DNA of 6,031 nucleotides, from contig JAJLLM010000134.1 in NCBI GenBank assembly GCA_033837965.1, positions 1 through 6,031 of the forward strand, read 5' to 3'. Position numbers and translations under genes: made by a program. A model generated the notes under the pieces. That model did no database searches, was not told where the DNA came from, and was given only the letters and a program-made list of their open reading frames with translations. Below, piece after piece: positions 1-6,031 of the stretch. Origin of the DNA: Pseudazoarcus pumilus_A (GTDB taxonomy: Bacteria > Pseudomonadota > Gammaproteobacteria > Burkholderiales > Rhodocyclaceae). The stretch's first letter is position 1, and the number at the start of each line of letters is the position of its first letter.

Positions 1-1398
1 ATTGCCGCACGCGGCAAGCCGCGCCCCGCGGCGAAGATGCTCACCGACTACCTCGCCGGACTGGATGCGGACGAGATCCAGGCACGCAAGAAGGCTGCCG
101 AACTGGCCATCGTGGAAATGGGCATCAGCTTCACGGTGTACAGCGAGGGAGAGAACATCGACCGCGCCTGGCCCTTCGACATCATTCCGCGCGTGATTCC
201 GCGCAAGGAATGGCGTCAGGTCGAGGCCGGGCTGACGCAGCGGCTGACGGCGCTGAACCTGTTCATCCAGGACCTCTACAACGAGCAGCGCATCGTGCGC
301 GACAAGGTGCTGCCGGAGTACGTGCTGGCGCAGTCGAAGAACTTCCGCGAGCAGTGCCGCGGCTTCACGCCGCCGCTGGGGGTGTGGGCCCACATCTGCG
401 GCTCCGATCTGGTGCGCGACGGCGACGGCACGATCTACGTGCTAGAGGACAATCTGCGCGTGCCCTCCGGCGTGTCCTACATGATCGAGAACCGCCACGT
501 CACCAAGCGCGTGTTCCCGGAGTTGTTCGAGAACACCTCGATCCTGCCGGTGGACGAATACCCCTCGCAGCTCTTCGACATGCTCGCAGCGCTGTCGCCA
601 CGCCCGCAGGACTATCCGAACGTGGTGGTGCTGACGCCGGGCATCTTCAACTCGGCCTATTTCGAACACTCCTATCTGGCGCAGCGCATGGGCGCGCAAC
701 TGGTCGAAGGCGCCGACCTCGTGGTGAGCGAGGACGACTGCGTGTACATGCGCACCATCGGTGGTCTGGAGCGGGTGGACGTGATTTACCGCCGTATCGA
801 CGACGAGTTCATCGACCCCGAAGCCTTCCGGCCAGACTCCATGCTCGGCGTGCGCGGCCTGATGCGCGCCTGGCGGGCCGGCAACGTGGCGATTGCCAAC
901 GCACCGGGCGCCGGCGTGGCCGACGACAAGGTGATGTATGCCTTCGTGCCGGCAATGATCAAGTACTACCTCGACCAGGACCCGATCATCCCCAACGTGC
1001 CGACCTATCTGTGCGTGGACAAGAAGGACCGCGACTACGTCATCGCCAACCTCGACCAGTTGGTGGTCAAGCCGGCCAACGAGTCCGGCGGCTACGGCAT
1101 GCTGGTCGGCCCGCATTCCACCAAGAAACAGCGCACCGAGTTTGCGAAGCTGATCCGCAAGGACCCGCGCAACTACATCGCCCAGCCCACGCTGTCGCTG
1201 TCGGTGGCGCCGACGCTGTGCGAAGAAGGGCTCGCGCCGCGCCACCTCGACCTGCGTCCCTTCATCCTGCAGGGCGTGCGCACCGACGTCACCCCCGGCG
1301 GGCTGACGCGCGTGGCGATGAAGCGGGGCTCGCTGGTGGTGAATTCATCCCAGGGCGGCGGCAGCAAGGACACCTGGATCGTGGACGAGGAGAACTGA
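1..1398 (+). CDS. Circularly permuted ATP-grasp ligase (DUF404/DUF407 family), predicted active, 5' end missing
   Basis: Predicted ATP-dependent carboxylate-amine (amide or peptide bond) ligase, cytoplasmic, substrate unknown. The frame is open from base 1, giving 465 codons (numbered from base 1). Visible motifs are NIDRAWPFDIIPR near residues 51-63, E149-D-N151 followed by R153 and PSG (155-157), LTPG (211-214) with FEH (221-223), RRIDDEF (264-270), K357-P-A-N-E-S-G-G-Y-G (357-366), Q395, R419, TRVA (436-439) and GGGSKDTW (452-459). An acidic ExN metal-binding motif, a lysine and a glycine-rich loop are expected of a working ATP-grasp; in the permuted form the ExN element lies N-terminal to the lysine. 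The ATG at 37 is not the true start: GKPRP (5-9) aligns with GAPRP at residues 24-28 of the downstream fusion protein, so roughly 15-25 residues lie upstream of the window. The stop is one base before the alpha-E gene, implying cotranscription. The family assignment is firm; the exact reaction is inference. Confidence 0.93.
   Translation: MAARGKPRPAAKMLTDYLAGLDADEIQARKKAAELAIVEMGISFTVYSEGENIDRAWPFDIIPRVIPRKEWRQVEAGLTQRLTALNLFIQDLYNEQRIVRDKVLPEYVLAQSKNFREQCRGFTPPLGVWAHICGSDLVRDGDGTIYVLEDNLRVPSGVSYMIENRHVTKRVFPELFENTSILPVDEYPSQLFDMLAALSPRPQDYPNVVVLTPGIFNSAYFEHSYLAQRMGAQLVEGADLVVSEDDCVYMRTIGGLERVDVIYRRIDDEFIDPEAFRPDSMLGVRGLMRAWRAGNVAIANAPGAGVADDKVMYAFVPAMIKYYLDQDPIIPNVPTYLCVDKKDRDYVIANLDQLVVKPANESGGYGMLVGPHSTKKQRTEFAKLIRKDPRNYIAQPTLSLSVAPTLCEEGLAPRHLDLRPFILQGVRTDVTPGGLTRVAMKRGSLVVNSSQGGGSKDTWIVDEEN
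1387..1392 (+). promoter_or_regulatory. Ribosome binding site of the alpha-E gene
   Basis: GAGGAG lies inside the last codons of the ATP-grasp gene, seven bases before the ATG at 1400. It supports 1400 as the start and suggests translational coupling, because the upstream stop (TGA 1396-1398) falls between this site and the start. Confidence 0.7.
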
Positions 1399-1399
1399 G

Positions 1400-2338
1400 A
1401 TGCTCTCAAGGGTCGCAGAACGCCTGTACTGGATGGCGCGCTACATCGAACGCGCCGAAAACACCTCGCGCATGGTCATGGCCTTCAACACGCTGGCGCT
1501 GGACATGCCCAAATCGGTGGGGCTGTCGTGGAAGGAGCTGGTCACCGTCACCGGCATGGACAGCCTGTTCGACGAACGCTATCAGCGCGACGACGACCGC
1601 AACTGCGTGAAATTCGTGGTGGCCGACGCGTGGAACCCCGGCTCCATCCTGAGCGCCCTGCGCAGCGCACGCGAGAACGTGCGCACCACGCGCGACCTGG
1701 TGCCGACCGAGGGCTGGGAGATCGTCAACGAGCTCTACCTGTTCGCCCGCGACAACGTCGAACAGGGCGTCAACAAACGGGGCCGGCACGAATTCCTGTC
1801 CGAAATCGTGCAGCGCTGCCAGACCCTCACCGGGCTGCTGGCCGGCTGCATGAGCCACGACGCGGCCTACGACTTCATCCGCCTGGGCTACAACATTGAG
1901 CGCGCCGACATGGCCACGCGCCAGATCGACGTCGGCGCCCTGCGCCTGCTGGCGCGCGACAGTGATGATCCCGAGCCCTACGAGGGCCTGCTGTGGACCA
2001 GCATCCTGCGTTCGCAAAGCGCCTTCCAGATGTATCGCCAGCACGTCAAACGCCGTGTGAACGGCGTGGACGTGGTGCGCTACCTGCTGCAGGACGCCGA
2101 ATTCCCGCGCTCGGTGGCACACGCGCTGTCGCGCTGCGAGAACGCGCTCAACCGCCTGCCGCTCAACGAACGGCCGCTGCGCATGGCCATCGAGGCGCGG
2201 CGCCACGTGCTGGAGGCCGATGTGCCCGGGCTGATTGCCGACAGCGAACTGCACGCTTTCATGGACCGCGTGCAGCTTGAAATCGGCGATCTGCACGAGT
2301 CCATCGCCACCAACTGGTTCCCGCGCGACGCGGCGTGA
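1400..2338 (+). CDS. Alpha-E domain protein (DUF403), stand-alone form
   Basis: A 312-residue, probably all-helical cytoplasmic protein that is a full-length alpha-E (DUF403) domain. It opens directly with the family signature LSRVAERLYWMARYIERAE (residues 2-20), including W11, R14 and the conserved E17-R18 pair. A second copy of the ER motif, LGYNIERADMATR, occurs at residues 162-174 with E167-R168, in line with the tandem duplication described for this family. Another conserved stretch is ARENVRTTRD (90-99), followed by W106 and N110. There is no signal peptide, membrane segment or recognisable catalytic motif. Its molecular function is not established; genome context points to a partner role for ATP-grasp ligases and transglutaminases in a peptide synthesis or modification system. 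It starts one base after the ATP-grasp stop with a good ribosome binding site, so the two are probably made together, as separate-chain counterparts of the fusion encoded next. Confidence 0.93.
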   Translation: MLSRVAERLYWMARYIERAENTSRMVMAFNTLALDMPKSVGLSWKELVTVTGMDSLFDERYQRDDDRNCVKFVVADAWNPGSILSALRSARENVRTTRDLVPTEGWEIVNELYLFARDNVEQGVNKRGRHEFLSEIVQRCQTLTGLLAGCMSHDAAYDFIRLGYNIERADMATRQIDVGALRLLARDSDDPEPYEGLLWTSILRSQSAFQMYRQHVKRRVNGVDVVRYLLQDAEFPRSVAHALSRCENALNRLPLNERPLRMAIEARRHVLEADVPGLIADSELHAFMDRVQLEIGDLHESIATNWFPRDAA

Positions 2339-2426
2339 ATGCCCGGCCACACGCGGCAGGATTTCCGCTAGCATCAGCCGCCCGTAACGATGCGCCAGTG
2401 ACGCGCCGACACGCTTTCGCCTCCCC
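2339..2426 (+). other. Intergenic gap between the split and fused ATP-grasp/alpha-E genes
   Basis: This 88-base gap is the largest spacing inside the cassette. A TAGCAT at 2369-2374 resembles a sigma-70 -10 element, but no recognisable -35 sits 16-18 bases upstream. No terminator hairpin with a T-run is seen. There is no purine-rich ribosome binding site before the ATG at 2427; the bases just upstream are pyrimidine-rich (CTCCCC). An internal promoter is possible but not demonstrated, and read-through from the upstream genes is equally likely. Confidence 0.4.
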
Positions 2427-4913
2427 ATGCCCGCTGGCCTGATCGACACCTATCCCTTCGCCACCGACCGCTACGACGAGATGCTCGCCGGACCGGGTGC
2501 GCCGCGCCCGCACTGGAGCGCCTTTGCGCAGCGCATCGAAGGGCTGTCTTCGCAGGCCATGCGACAGCGCGCCGGCTTCGTGTCCGACGCGATTGCCGCG
2601 GACGGCGTCACCTACAACGTCTACGCCGACCCGAAAGGCATGCGCCGGCCGTGGGAGCTGGACATGCTGCCGCTGGTCATCAGCGCCACCGAATGGCACA
2701 TGCTGTCGGCTGCCGTGGCGCAGCGCGCGCAGCTCCTCGACCGCGTGCTGGCGGATCTCTACGGCCCGCAGACACTGCTCGCCGACGGCCTGCTGCCGCC
2801 CGCGCTGGTGTTCGGCCAGCATGGCTACAAATGGCCCTGTCACGGCATCCCGCCGGTGGGCGGACACTACCTGCACTTCTATGCAGTGGACCTCACGCGC
2901 GCACCCGATGGCAGCTGGTGGGTCATCGCCGACCGCACGCAGGGCCCCTCCGGCGCCGGCTATGCGCTGCAGAACCGCATCGTGGTCTCGCAGGCCTTCC
3001 CGGACGCCTTCCGCAAGCTGCGCGTGCACAAGCTCGCCTCCTTCTTCCGTTCGCTGCAGGACGGCCTCGCGCGCATGGCGCCCGCCAACGGCGAGGCGCC
3101 GCTGTGTGTGCTGCTGACGCCCGGCCCCTACAACGAAACCTATTTCGAGCACGCCTTCCTGGCGCGCTATCTCGGCTTCCCGCTGGTCGAGGGGCAGGAC
3201 CTCACGGTGCGCGACGACACCGTGTACCTCAAGACGCTGCGCGGCCTGCGCCGCGTGCACGCGGTCCTGCGCCGGCTCGACGACGATTACTGTGATCCGC
3301 TCGAACTGCGCGCCGACTCCGCGCTGGGCGTACCCGGCCTGCTCGGCGCGGTGCGCGCCGGGCGCGTGCTGATGGCCAACGCACTGGGCAGCGGCGTGCT
3401 GGAAAGCGCGGCGCTGTTCGGTTTCCTGCCCGGCATCGCCGAACGCCTGCTGGGCGAGAAGCTGGCCATGCCCTCGGTAGCCAGCTGGTGGTGCGGCGAG
3501 ACACCGGCCATGGAACACGTGCTGGCCAACCTCGACGACCTCGTCATCAAGCCGGCCTATCCCGACATGAACATGGAGCCGGTGTTCGGCCACACCCTCA
3601 AGGGCGCCGCCCTGCAGGAGATGGTCGACCGCATCGTGGCGCAGCCGCATGCCTACGTCGCGCAGGAATGGGTACGGCTGTCGCAGGCGCCGGTGTGGTC
3701 GTCCGACCGCCAGGGCGACCGCCTGCTGTCCCGCTCGGTCGGCCTGCGCATGTTCGCCGCAGCCACGCCCGACGGCTACGTGGTGATGCCCGGCGCCCTC
3801 ACCCGTGTTGCCCCGGAGGCAGGCGTGGAAGTGATCTCCATGCAGCGCGGCGGCATGTCGAAAGACACCTGGATGCAATCCGAAGGCCCGGTGCCGCGCG
3901 GCAGCCTGATCAAGAAGCGGCTGGGCATGATCGACCTCATGGTGACCGGCACGGAAGTCCCCTCGCGGGTGGGCGAGAACCTGTTCTGGATGGGCCGCCA
4001 TTCGGAGCGCTGCGAGGCCTCGGCGCGCGTGCTGCGGACCGTGCTGACACGCGTGGCAACCGGCTCGGACGAGGTCGACGAGGAGATCGCCGGCCTGCTC
4101 GCCGCCGCCGAACAGCTCGGCGTGCTGCCCGACCCCGGCGAGCCCGACACCGACCTTGAGGAACGCCTGCTGGCCGCCGTCTCGAACTACGAGCAGGCGG
4201 GCTCGATTGCCGCCAACCTGCGCGCGCTGGCGCACAACACCAATCACGTGCGCGAACGTCTGTCGTCGGACAACTGGCACGTGCTCAACCGCCTCGAAAA
4301 CGCCCTGCGCCCGCGCCCCGACACGCTCGACCAGGCACTCGGCGCGCTCGACCAGGTGATGCTCGACTGCATCTCGCTAGCCGGTTTCGCGATGGACGAC
4401 ATGACGCGCGACGAGGGCTGGCGCTTCCTCATTCTCGGCCGCCGCATCGAGCGCCTGGCCGCGCTGTCCACCCTGCTCCGCTCGGTGCTACTGACGCCCG
4501 CGCTGGATCGCGAGCGCATGCTCGACTGGCTGCTCGAAGCCTGCAACTCCATCGTCACCTACCGCGCGCGCTATCGCCGCGTGCCGGAGTTGTTGCCGGT
4601 GGTGCACCTGCTCGTGTTCGACCCCACCAACCCTCATTCGGTGGTGTTCCAGGCACAGGCGCTGACGCGCTATCTGACGCTGGCCTCGCAGGAACTGGGA
4701 CATACCGTGCCGCCGCACATCGCCGAACTCGAACGCCGTCTGGCGCGCTTCGACCTCACTGCCTTCGAGGCGGAGGAATGCGATCCGGCCTGCGACCGCC
4801 TGGCCACCCTGCTCGGCGACGCCATCGACACCGCACAGGCCCTGAGCGACGACGTTCACAACCGCTTCTTCATCCACACCGTGCAGCGTTCACGGCTGCG
4901 GAGCGTGGCATGA
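2427..4913 (+). CDS. Fusion of a degenerate circularly permuted ATP-grasp domain to an alpha-E domain
   Basis: An 828-residue cytoplasmic protein. Residues about 1-483 are a DUF404/DUF407 permuted ATP-grasp domain; about 484-511 are a linker; 512-828 are an alpha-E domain. Motifs shared with the first gene are LTPG (230-233), FEH (240-242), RRLDDDY (282-288), R441, TRVA (459-462) and MSKDTW (477-482). Active-site elements are eroded. The position matching E149-D-N151 of the first protein reads A168-D-R170, and R153 is replaced by Q172. After K375-P-A the glycine-rich loop ESGGYG is replaced by PDMNME (379-384). The domain is therefore probably not a working ligase; inactive forms fused ahead of alpha-E are a recognised class. 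The alpha-E part opens with VPSRVGENLFWMGRHSER (511-528, E527-R528) and repeats the ER motif in LGRRIER (E675-R676). ATG 2427 is the first in-frame start after a stop at 2385-2387, and the N-terminus fits the family, but no clear ribosome binding site precedes it. It overlaps the transglutaminase gene by four bases. Confidence 0.94.
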   Translation: MPAGLIDTYPFATDRYDEMLAGPGAPRPHWSAFAQRIEGLSSQAMRQRAGFVSDAIAADGVTYNVYADPKGMRRPWELDMLPLVISATEWHMLSAAVAQRAQLLDRVLADLYGPQTLLADGLLPPALVFGQHGYKWPCHGIPPVGGHYLHFYAVDLTRAPDGSWWVIADRTQGPSGAGYALQNRIVVSQAFPDAFRKLRVHKLASFFRSLQDGLARMAPANGEAPLCVLLTPGPYNETYFEHAFLARYLGFPLVEGQDLTVRDDTVYLKTLRGLRRVHAVLRRLDDDYCDPLELRADSALGVPGLLGAVRAGRVLMANALGSGVLESAALFGFLPGIAERLLGEKLAMPSVASWWCGETPAMEHVLANLDDLVIKPAYPDMNMEPVFGHTLKGAALQEMVDRIVAQPHAYVAQEWVRLSQAPVWSSDRQGDRLLSRSVGLRMFAAATPDGYVVMPGALTRVAPEAGVEVISMQRGGMSKDTWMQSEGPVPRGSLIKKRLGMIDLMVTGTEVPSRVGENLFWMGRHSERCEASARVLRTVLTRVATGSDEVDEEIAGLLAAAEQLGVLPDPGEPDTDLEERLLAAVSNYEQAGSIAANLRALAHNTNHVRERLSSDNWHVLNRLENALRPRPDTLDQALGALDQVMLDCISLAGFAMDDMTRDEGWRFLILGRRIERLAALSTLLRSVLLTPALDRERMLDWLLEACNSIVTYRARYRRVPELLPVVHLLVFDPTNPHSVVFQAQALTRYLTLASQELGHTVPPHIAELERRLARFDLTAFEAEECDPACDRLATLLGDAIDTAQALSDDVHNRFFIHTVQRSRLRSVA
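4900..4903 (+). promoter_or_regulatory. Ribosome binding site of the transglutaminase-like gene
   Basis: GGAG lies six bases before the ATG at 4910, within the last codons of the fusion gene. It supports the ATGA overlap start over any start further upstream in the same frame, such as the ATG at 4778, which would give an arginine-rich extension overlapping the fusion gene by more than 130 bases. Confidence 0.65.
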
Positions 4914-5869
4914 GCGGCGCGCGCTACCACGTGCTGCACGACACGCAGTACGGCTACGAACACCCGGTGCGCGAATCGCACCAGTTGCTGCGCCTGCAGC
5001 CGCGCGAACTGCCCTGGCAGCACTGCGCCGCCCACCGCCTGCGCATCAGCCCCGACCCCATCCGCAGCCAGGCCTTCCAGGACAGTTTCGGTAACCGCAT
5101 CCTGGCCCTGCATTTCGAGGAGGCGCATGACGCACTGAGCGTGCGCAGCGAAGCCTGGATCGAGTTGCAGCCACGCGAGCATCCGCCGATGCACGCCGCC
5201 ATGGCCTGGGACAGCGCACGCGAGACGCTGCGCTACAAGGCCGGCAAACGCATGCCCGCGTCCCTGCTGGAAGCCTCGGCCTTCCTCTTCGAGTCCACCG
5301 ATGTGCGCCTCAAGCGCGCCTTTGCCGAGTACGCCGCGCCCAGCTTCCCGCCCGGACGCTCGCTGCTGGAAGCCTGCGACGACCTCATGCGGCGCATCCA
5401 CGCCGAGTTCAGCTTCGACCCCGAGGCCACCGACGTCAGCACGCCGGTGGTCGAGGTCTTCGAGAAGAAGCGCGGCGTCTGCCAGGACTTCGCCCACTTC
5501 ATGATTTCCTGCCTGCGCTCGCTCGGGCTGGCGGCCCGCTACGTCTCGGGCTATCTGCTGACGCGCCCGCCACCGGGGCGCAAGCGCCTCATCGGGGCGG
5601 ATGCCACGCATGCCTGGGTGTCGGTATTCGTGCCCGATATCGGCTGGGTGGACTTCGACCCGACCAACGCCGTGTGGGCCGACCTGGAACACATCACCAT
5701 CGGCTGGGGACGCGACTTCAGCGACATCTCGCCACTGCGCGGCGTGATTCTCGGCGGGGGCACCCACGCGCCGGAGATCTCGGTCACGGTGGTGCCGGAA
5801 GCCGAGTTTGCCGAGCTTTATGACGACGCCGCGCTGCCGGGACTCGACTTGGCACCGGGGCGCGGCTAG
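4910..5869 (+). CDS. Transglutaminase-like cysteine enzyme with bacterial transglutaminase N-terminal domain
   Basis: A 319-residue cytoplasmic protein with no signal peptide or membrane segment. The N-terminal beta-rich domain of bacterial transglutaminase-like proteins spans about residues 5-85 (SHQLLRLQPR at 23-32, DSFGN at 58-62). The papain-fold transglutaminase core follows, with all three catalytic residues: C191 in GVCQDFAHF, H234 in DATHAWVSV and D250 in WVDFDPTN. The C-terminal motif GRDFSDISPLRG begins at residue 267. Such proteins may hydrolyse or transfer amide or peptide bonds rather than crosslink proteins, so protease, amidase or transpeptidase activity are all possible. The start follows from the ATGA overlap with the fusion gene and a GGAG site, implying translational coupling. 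Being next to alpha-E and ATP-grasp genes places it in the same predicted peptide-modification pathway, perhaps processing or transferring the ligase product. The family call is firm; the reaction direction and substrate are unknown. Confidence 0.94.
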   Translation: MSGARYHVLHDTQYGYEHPVRESHQLLRLQPRELPWQHCAAHRLRISPDPIRSQAFQDSFGNRILALHFEEAHDALSVRSEAWIELQPREHPPMHAAMAWDSARETLRYKAGKRMPASLLEASAFLFESTDVRLKRAFAEYAAPSFPPGRSLLEACDDLMRRIHAEFSFDPEATDVSTPVVEVFEKKRGVCQDFAHFMISCLRSLGLAARYVSGYLLTRPPPGRKRLIGADATHAWVSVFVPDIGWVDFDPTNAVWADLEHITIGWGRDFSDISPLRGVILGGGTHAPEISVTVVPEAEFAELYDDAALPGLDLAPGRG

Positions 5870-5882
5870 TCTTGTGCGCCCG

Positions 5883-5911
5883 CCGGCCGACGCGAGAACT
5901 TGTCGCGCCGG
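5883..5911 (+). other. Weak GC-rich hairpin after the transglutaminase gene
   Basis: CGCGA (5891-5895) pairs with TCGCG (5903-5907) around a seven-base loop, and CCGG at 5883-5886 can extend the stem with CCGG at 5908-5911 across a four-base bulge. No T-run follows, so it is not a classical intrinsic terminator. It could arise by chance at this GC content, or could mark the end of the cassette transcript. Confidence 0.2.
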
Positions 5912-5957
5912 AAACTGCCTGAGCGGGTTCGATGCCACACAGGAATCCGCACAGCCC

Positions 5958-6031
5958 ATGTCCGCACTCGCCCGTCGCCACCTCGCCGCACTGTTGCTGC
6001 TCTGCTCCTTCGGCCTGCAGGCCGCCATGCC
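5958..6031 (+). CDS. Start of a putative exported protein, 3' end outside the window
   Basis: Twenty-four complete codons from ATG 5958 encode a typical signal peptide shape. There is a short basic n-region (R6, R7, H8), a hydrophobic core LAALLLLCSFGL (9-20), and a small-residue region LQAA (20-23) that could be cut by signal peptidase I. C16 is preceded by LLL, which does not fit a lipobox, so a lipoprotein is unlikely. AGGA at 5941-5944 could be the ribosome binding site but is 13 bases from the ATG, longer than ideal. The 88-base gap upstream and the exported nature suggest it may not belong to the cytoplasmic cassette. Too little is present to name a family. Confidence 0.5.
   Translation, partial: MSALARRHLAALLLLCSFGLQAAM

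Noticed and set aside
37..39. ATG at 37 as the start of the first gene
   Set aside because: The frame is open to base 1 and the preceding GKPRP matches GAPRP at residues 24-28 of the related fusion protein, so the real start is upstream of the window.
210..1610. A 466-codon + strand frame overlapping the first two genes
   Set aside because: It is an Arg/Ala/Gly-rich out-of-frame reading of two genes with intact conserved motifs.
2354..2370. A sigma-54-like GG-N10-GC arrangement in the gap before the fusion gene
   Set aside because: GG at 2355-2356 and GC at 2367-2368 have the right spacing, but the flanking bases (C before GG, CC in place of TT before GC) depart from consensus. Such matches are common by chance in GC-rich DNA.
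2259..4280. A 673-codon open frame on the minus strand opposite the fusion gene
   Set aside because: It is rich in His, Arg, Ala and Gly with no recognisable domain, and lies opposite a gene with clear family motifs. Long antisense frames are expected at this GC content.
4778..4909. An N-terminal extension of the transglutaminase-like protein from ATG 4778
   Set aside because: The extension is arginine- and proline-rich, overlaps the fusion gene heavily and does not resemble the family, which begins near the ATG at 4910 with a good ribosome binding site.
4856..6028. A 390-codon open frame on the minus strand opposite the transglutaminase gene
   Set aside because: Its composition is typical of an antisense shadow, it has no motifs, and it spans a well-supported gene and the spacer after it.
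5932..6031. An alternative start at ATG 5932 in another frame for the last gene
   Set aside because: That reading is Cys/Pro-rich with no recognisable pattern, whereas the frame from 5958 gives a coherent signal peptide.

Overview
This is a GC-rich window (about two thirds G+C by eye), with densely packed co-directional genes and GGAG-type ribosome binding sites. It looks like a proteobacterial chromosome. A betaproteobacterium, for example of the Rhodocyclales or Burkholderiales, is plausible, but nothing here fixes the genus. No tRNA, rRNA, CRISPR array, insertion sequence, integrase or phage gene is visible. Codon use looks uniform, so nothing suggests recent transfer.

Layout, all on the + strand. 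(1) 1-1398: a circularly permuted ATP-grasp ligase whose true start lies upstream of the window. (2) 1400-2338: a stand-alone alpha-E (DUF403) protein, one base after the first stop. (3) 2339-2426: an 88-base gap with no convincing promoter. (4) 2427-4913: an 828-residue fusion of a second, degenerate ATP-grasp domain to a second alpha-E domain. (5) 4910-5869: a cytoplasmic transglutaminase-like protein, overlapping the fusion gene by an ATGA. (6) 5870-5957: a short spacer with a weak hairpin. (7) 5958 to the window end: the first 24 codons of a putative exported protein.

Together, genes 1, 2, 4 and 5 form the conserved alpha-E / circularly permuted ATP-grasp / transglutaminase cassette. Comparative genomics predicts that this cassette is a peptide synthesis or peptide modification system, often found with an NTN-hydrolase (Anbu-type, proteasome-like) peptidase. 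The inferred division of labour is as follows. The first ATP-grasp makes an amide or peptide bond using ATP. The fused ATP-grasp has lost metal- and nucleotide-binding residues and probably acts as a scaffold or regulator. The alpha-E domains are helical partners, and the transglutaminase-like enzyme cleaves or transfers an amide. The substrate and product are unknown, and no peptidase gene is inside the window.

The system is known from genome context but is, as far as I know, poorly characterised biochemically. The most informative signal here is the side-by-side contrast between an intact and an eroded active site in two related ATP-grasp domains.
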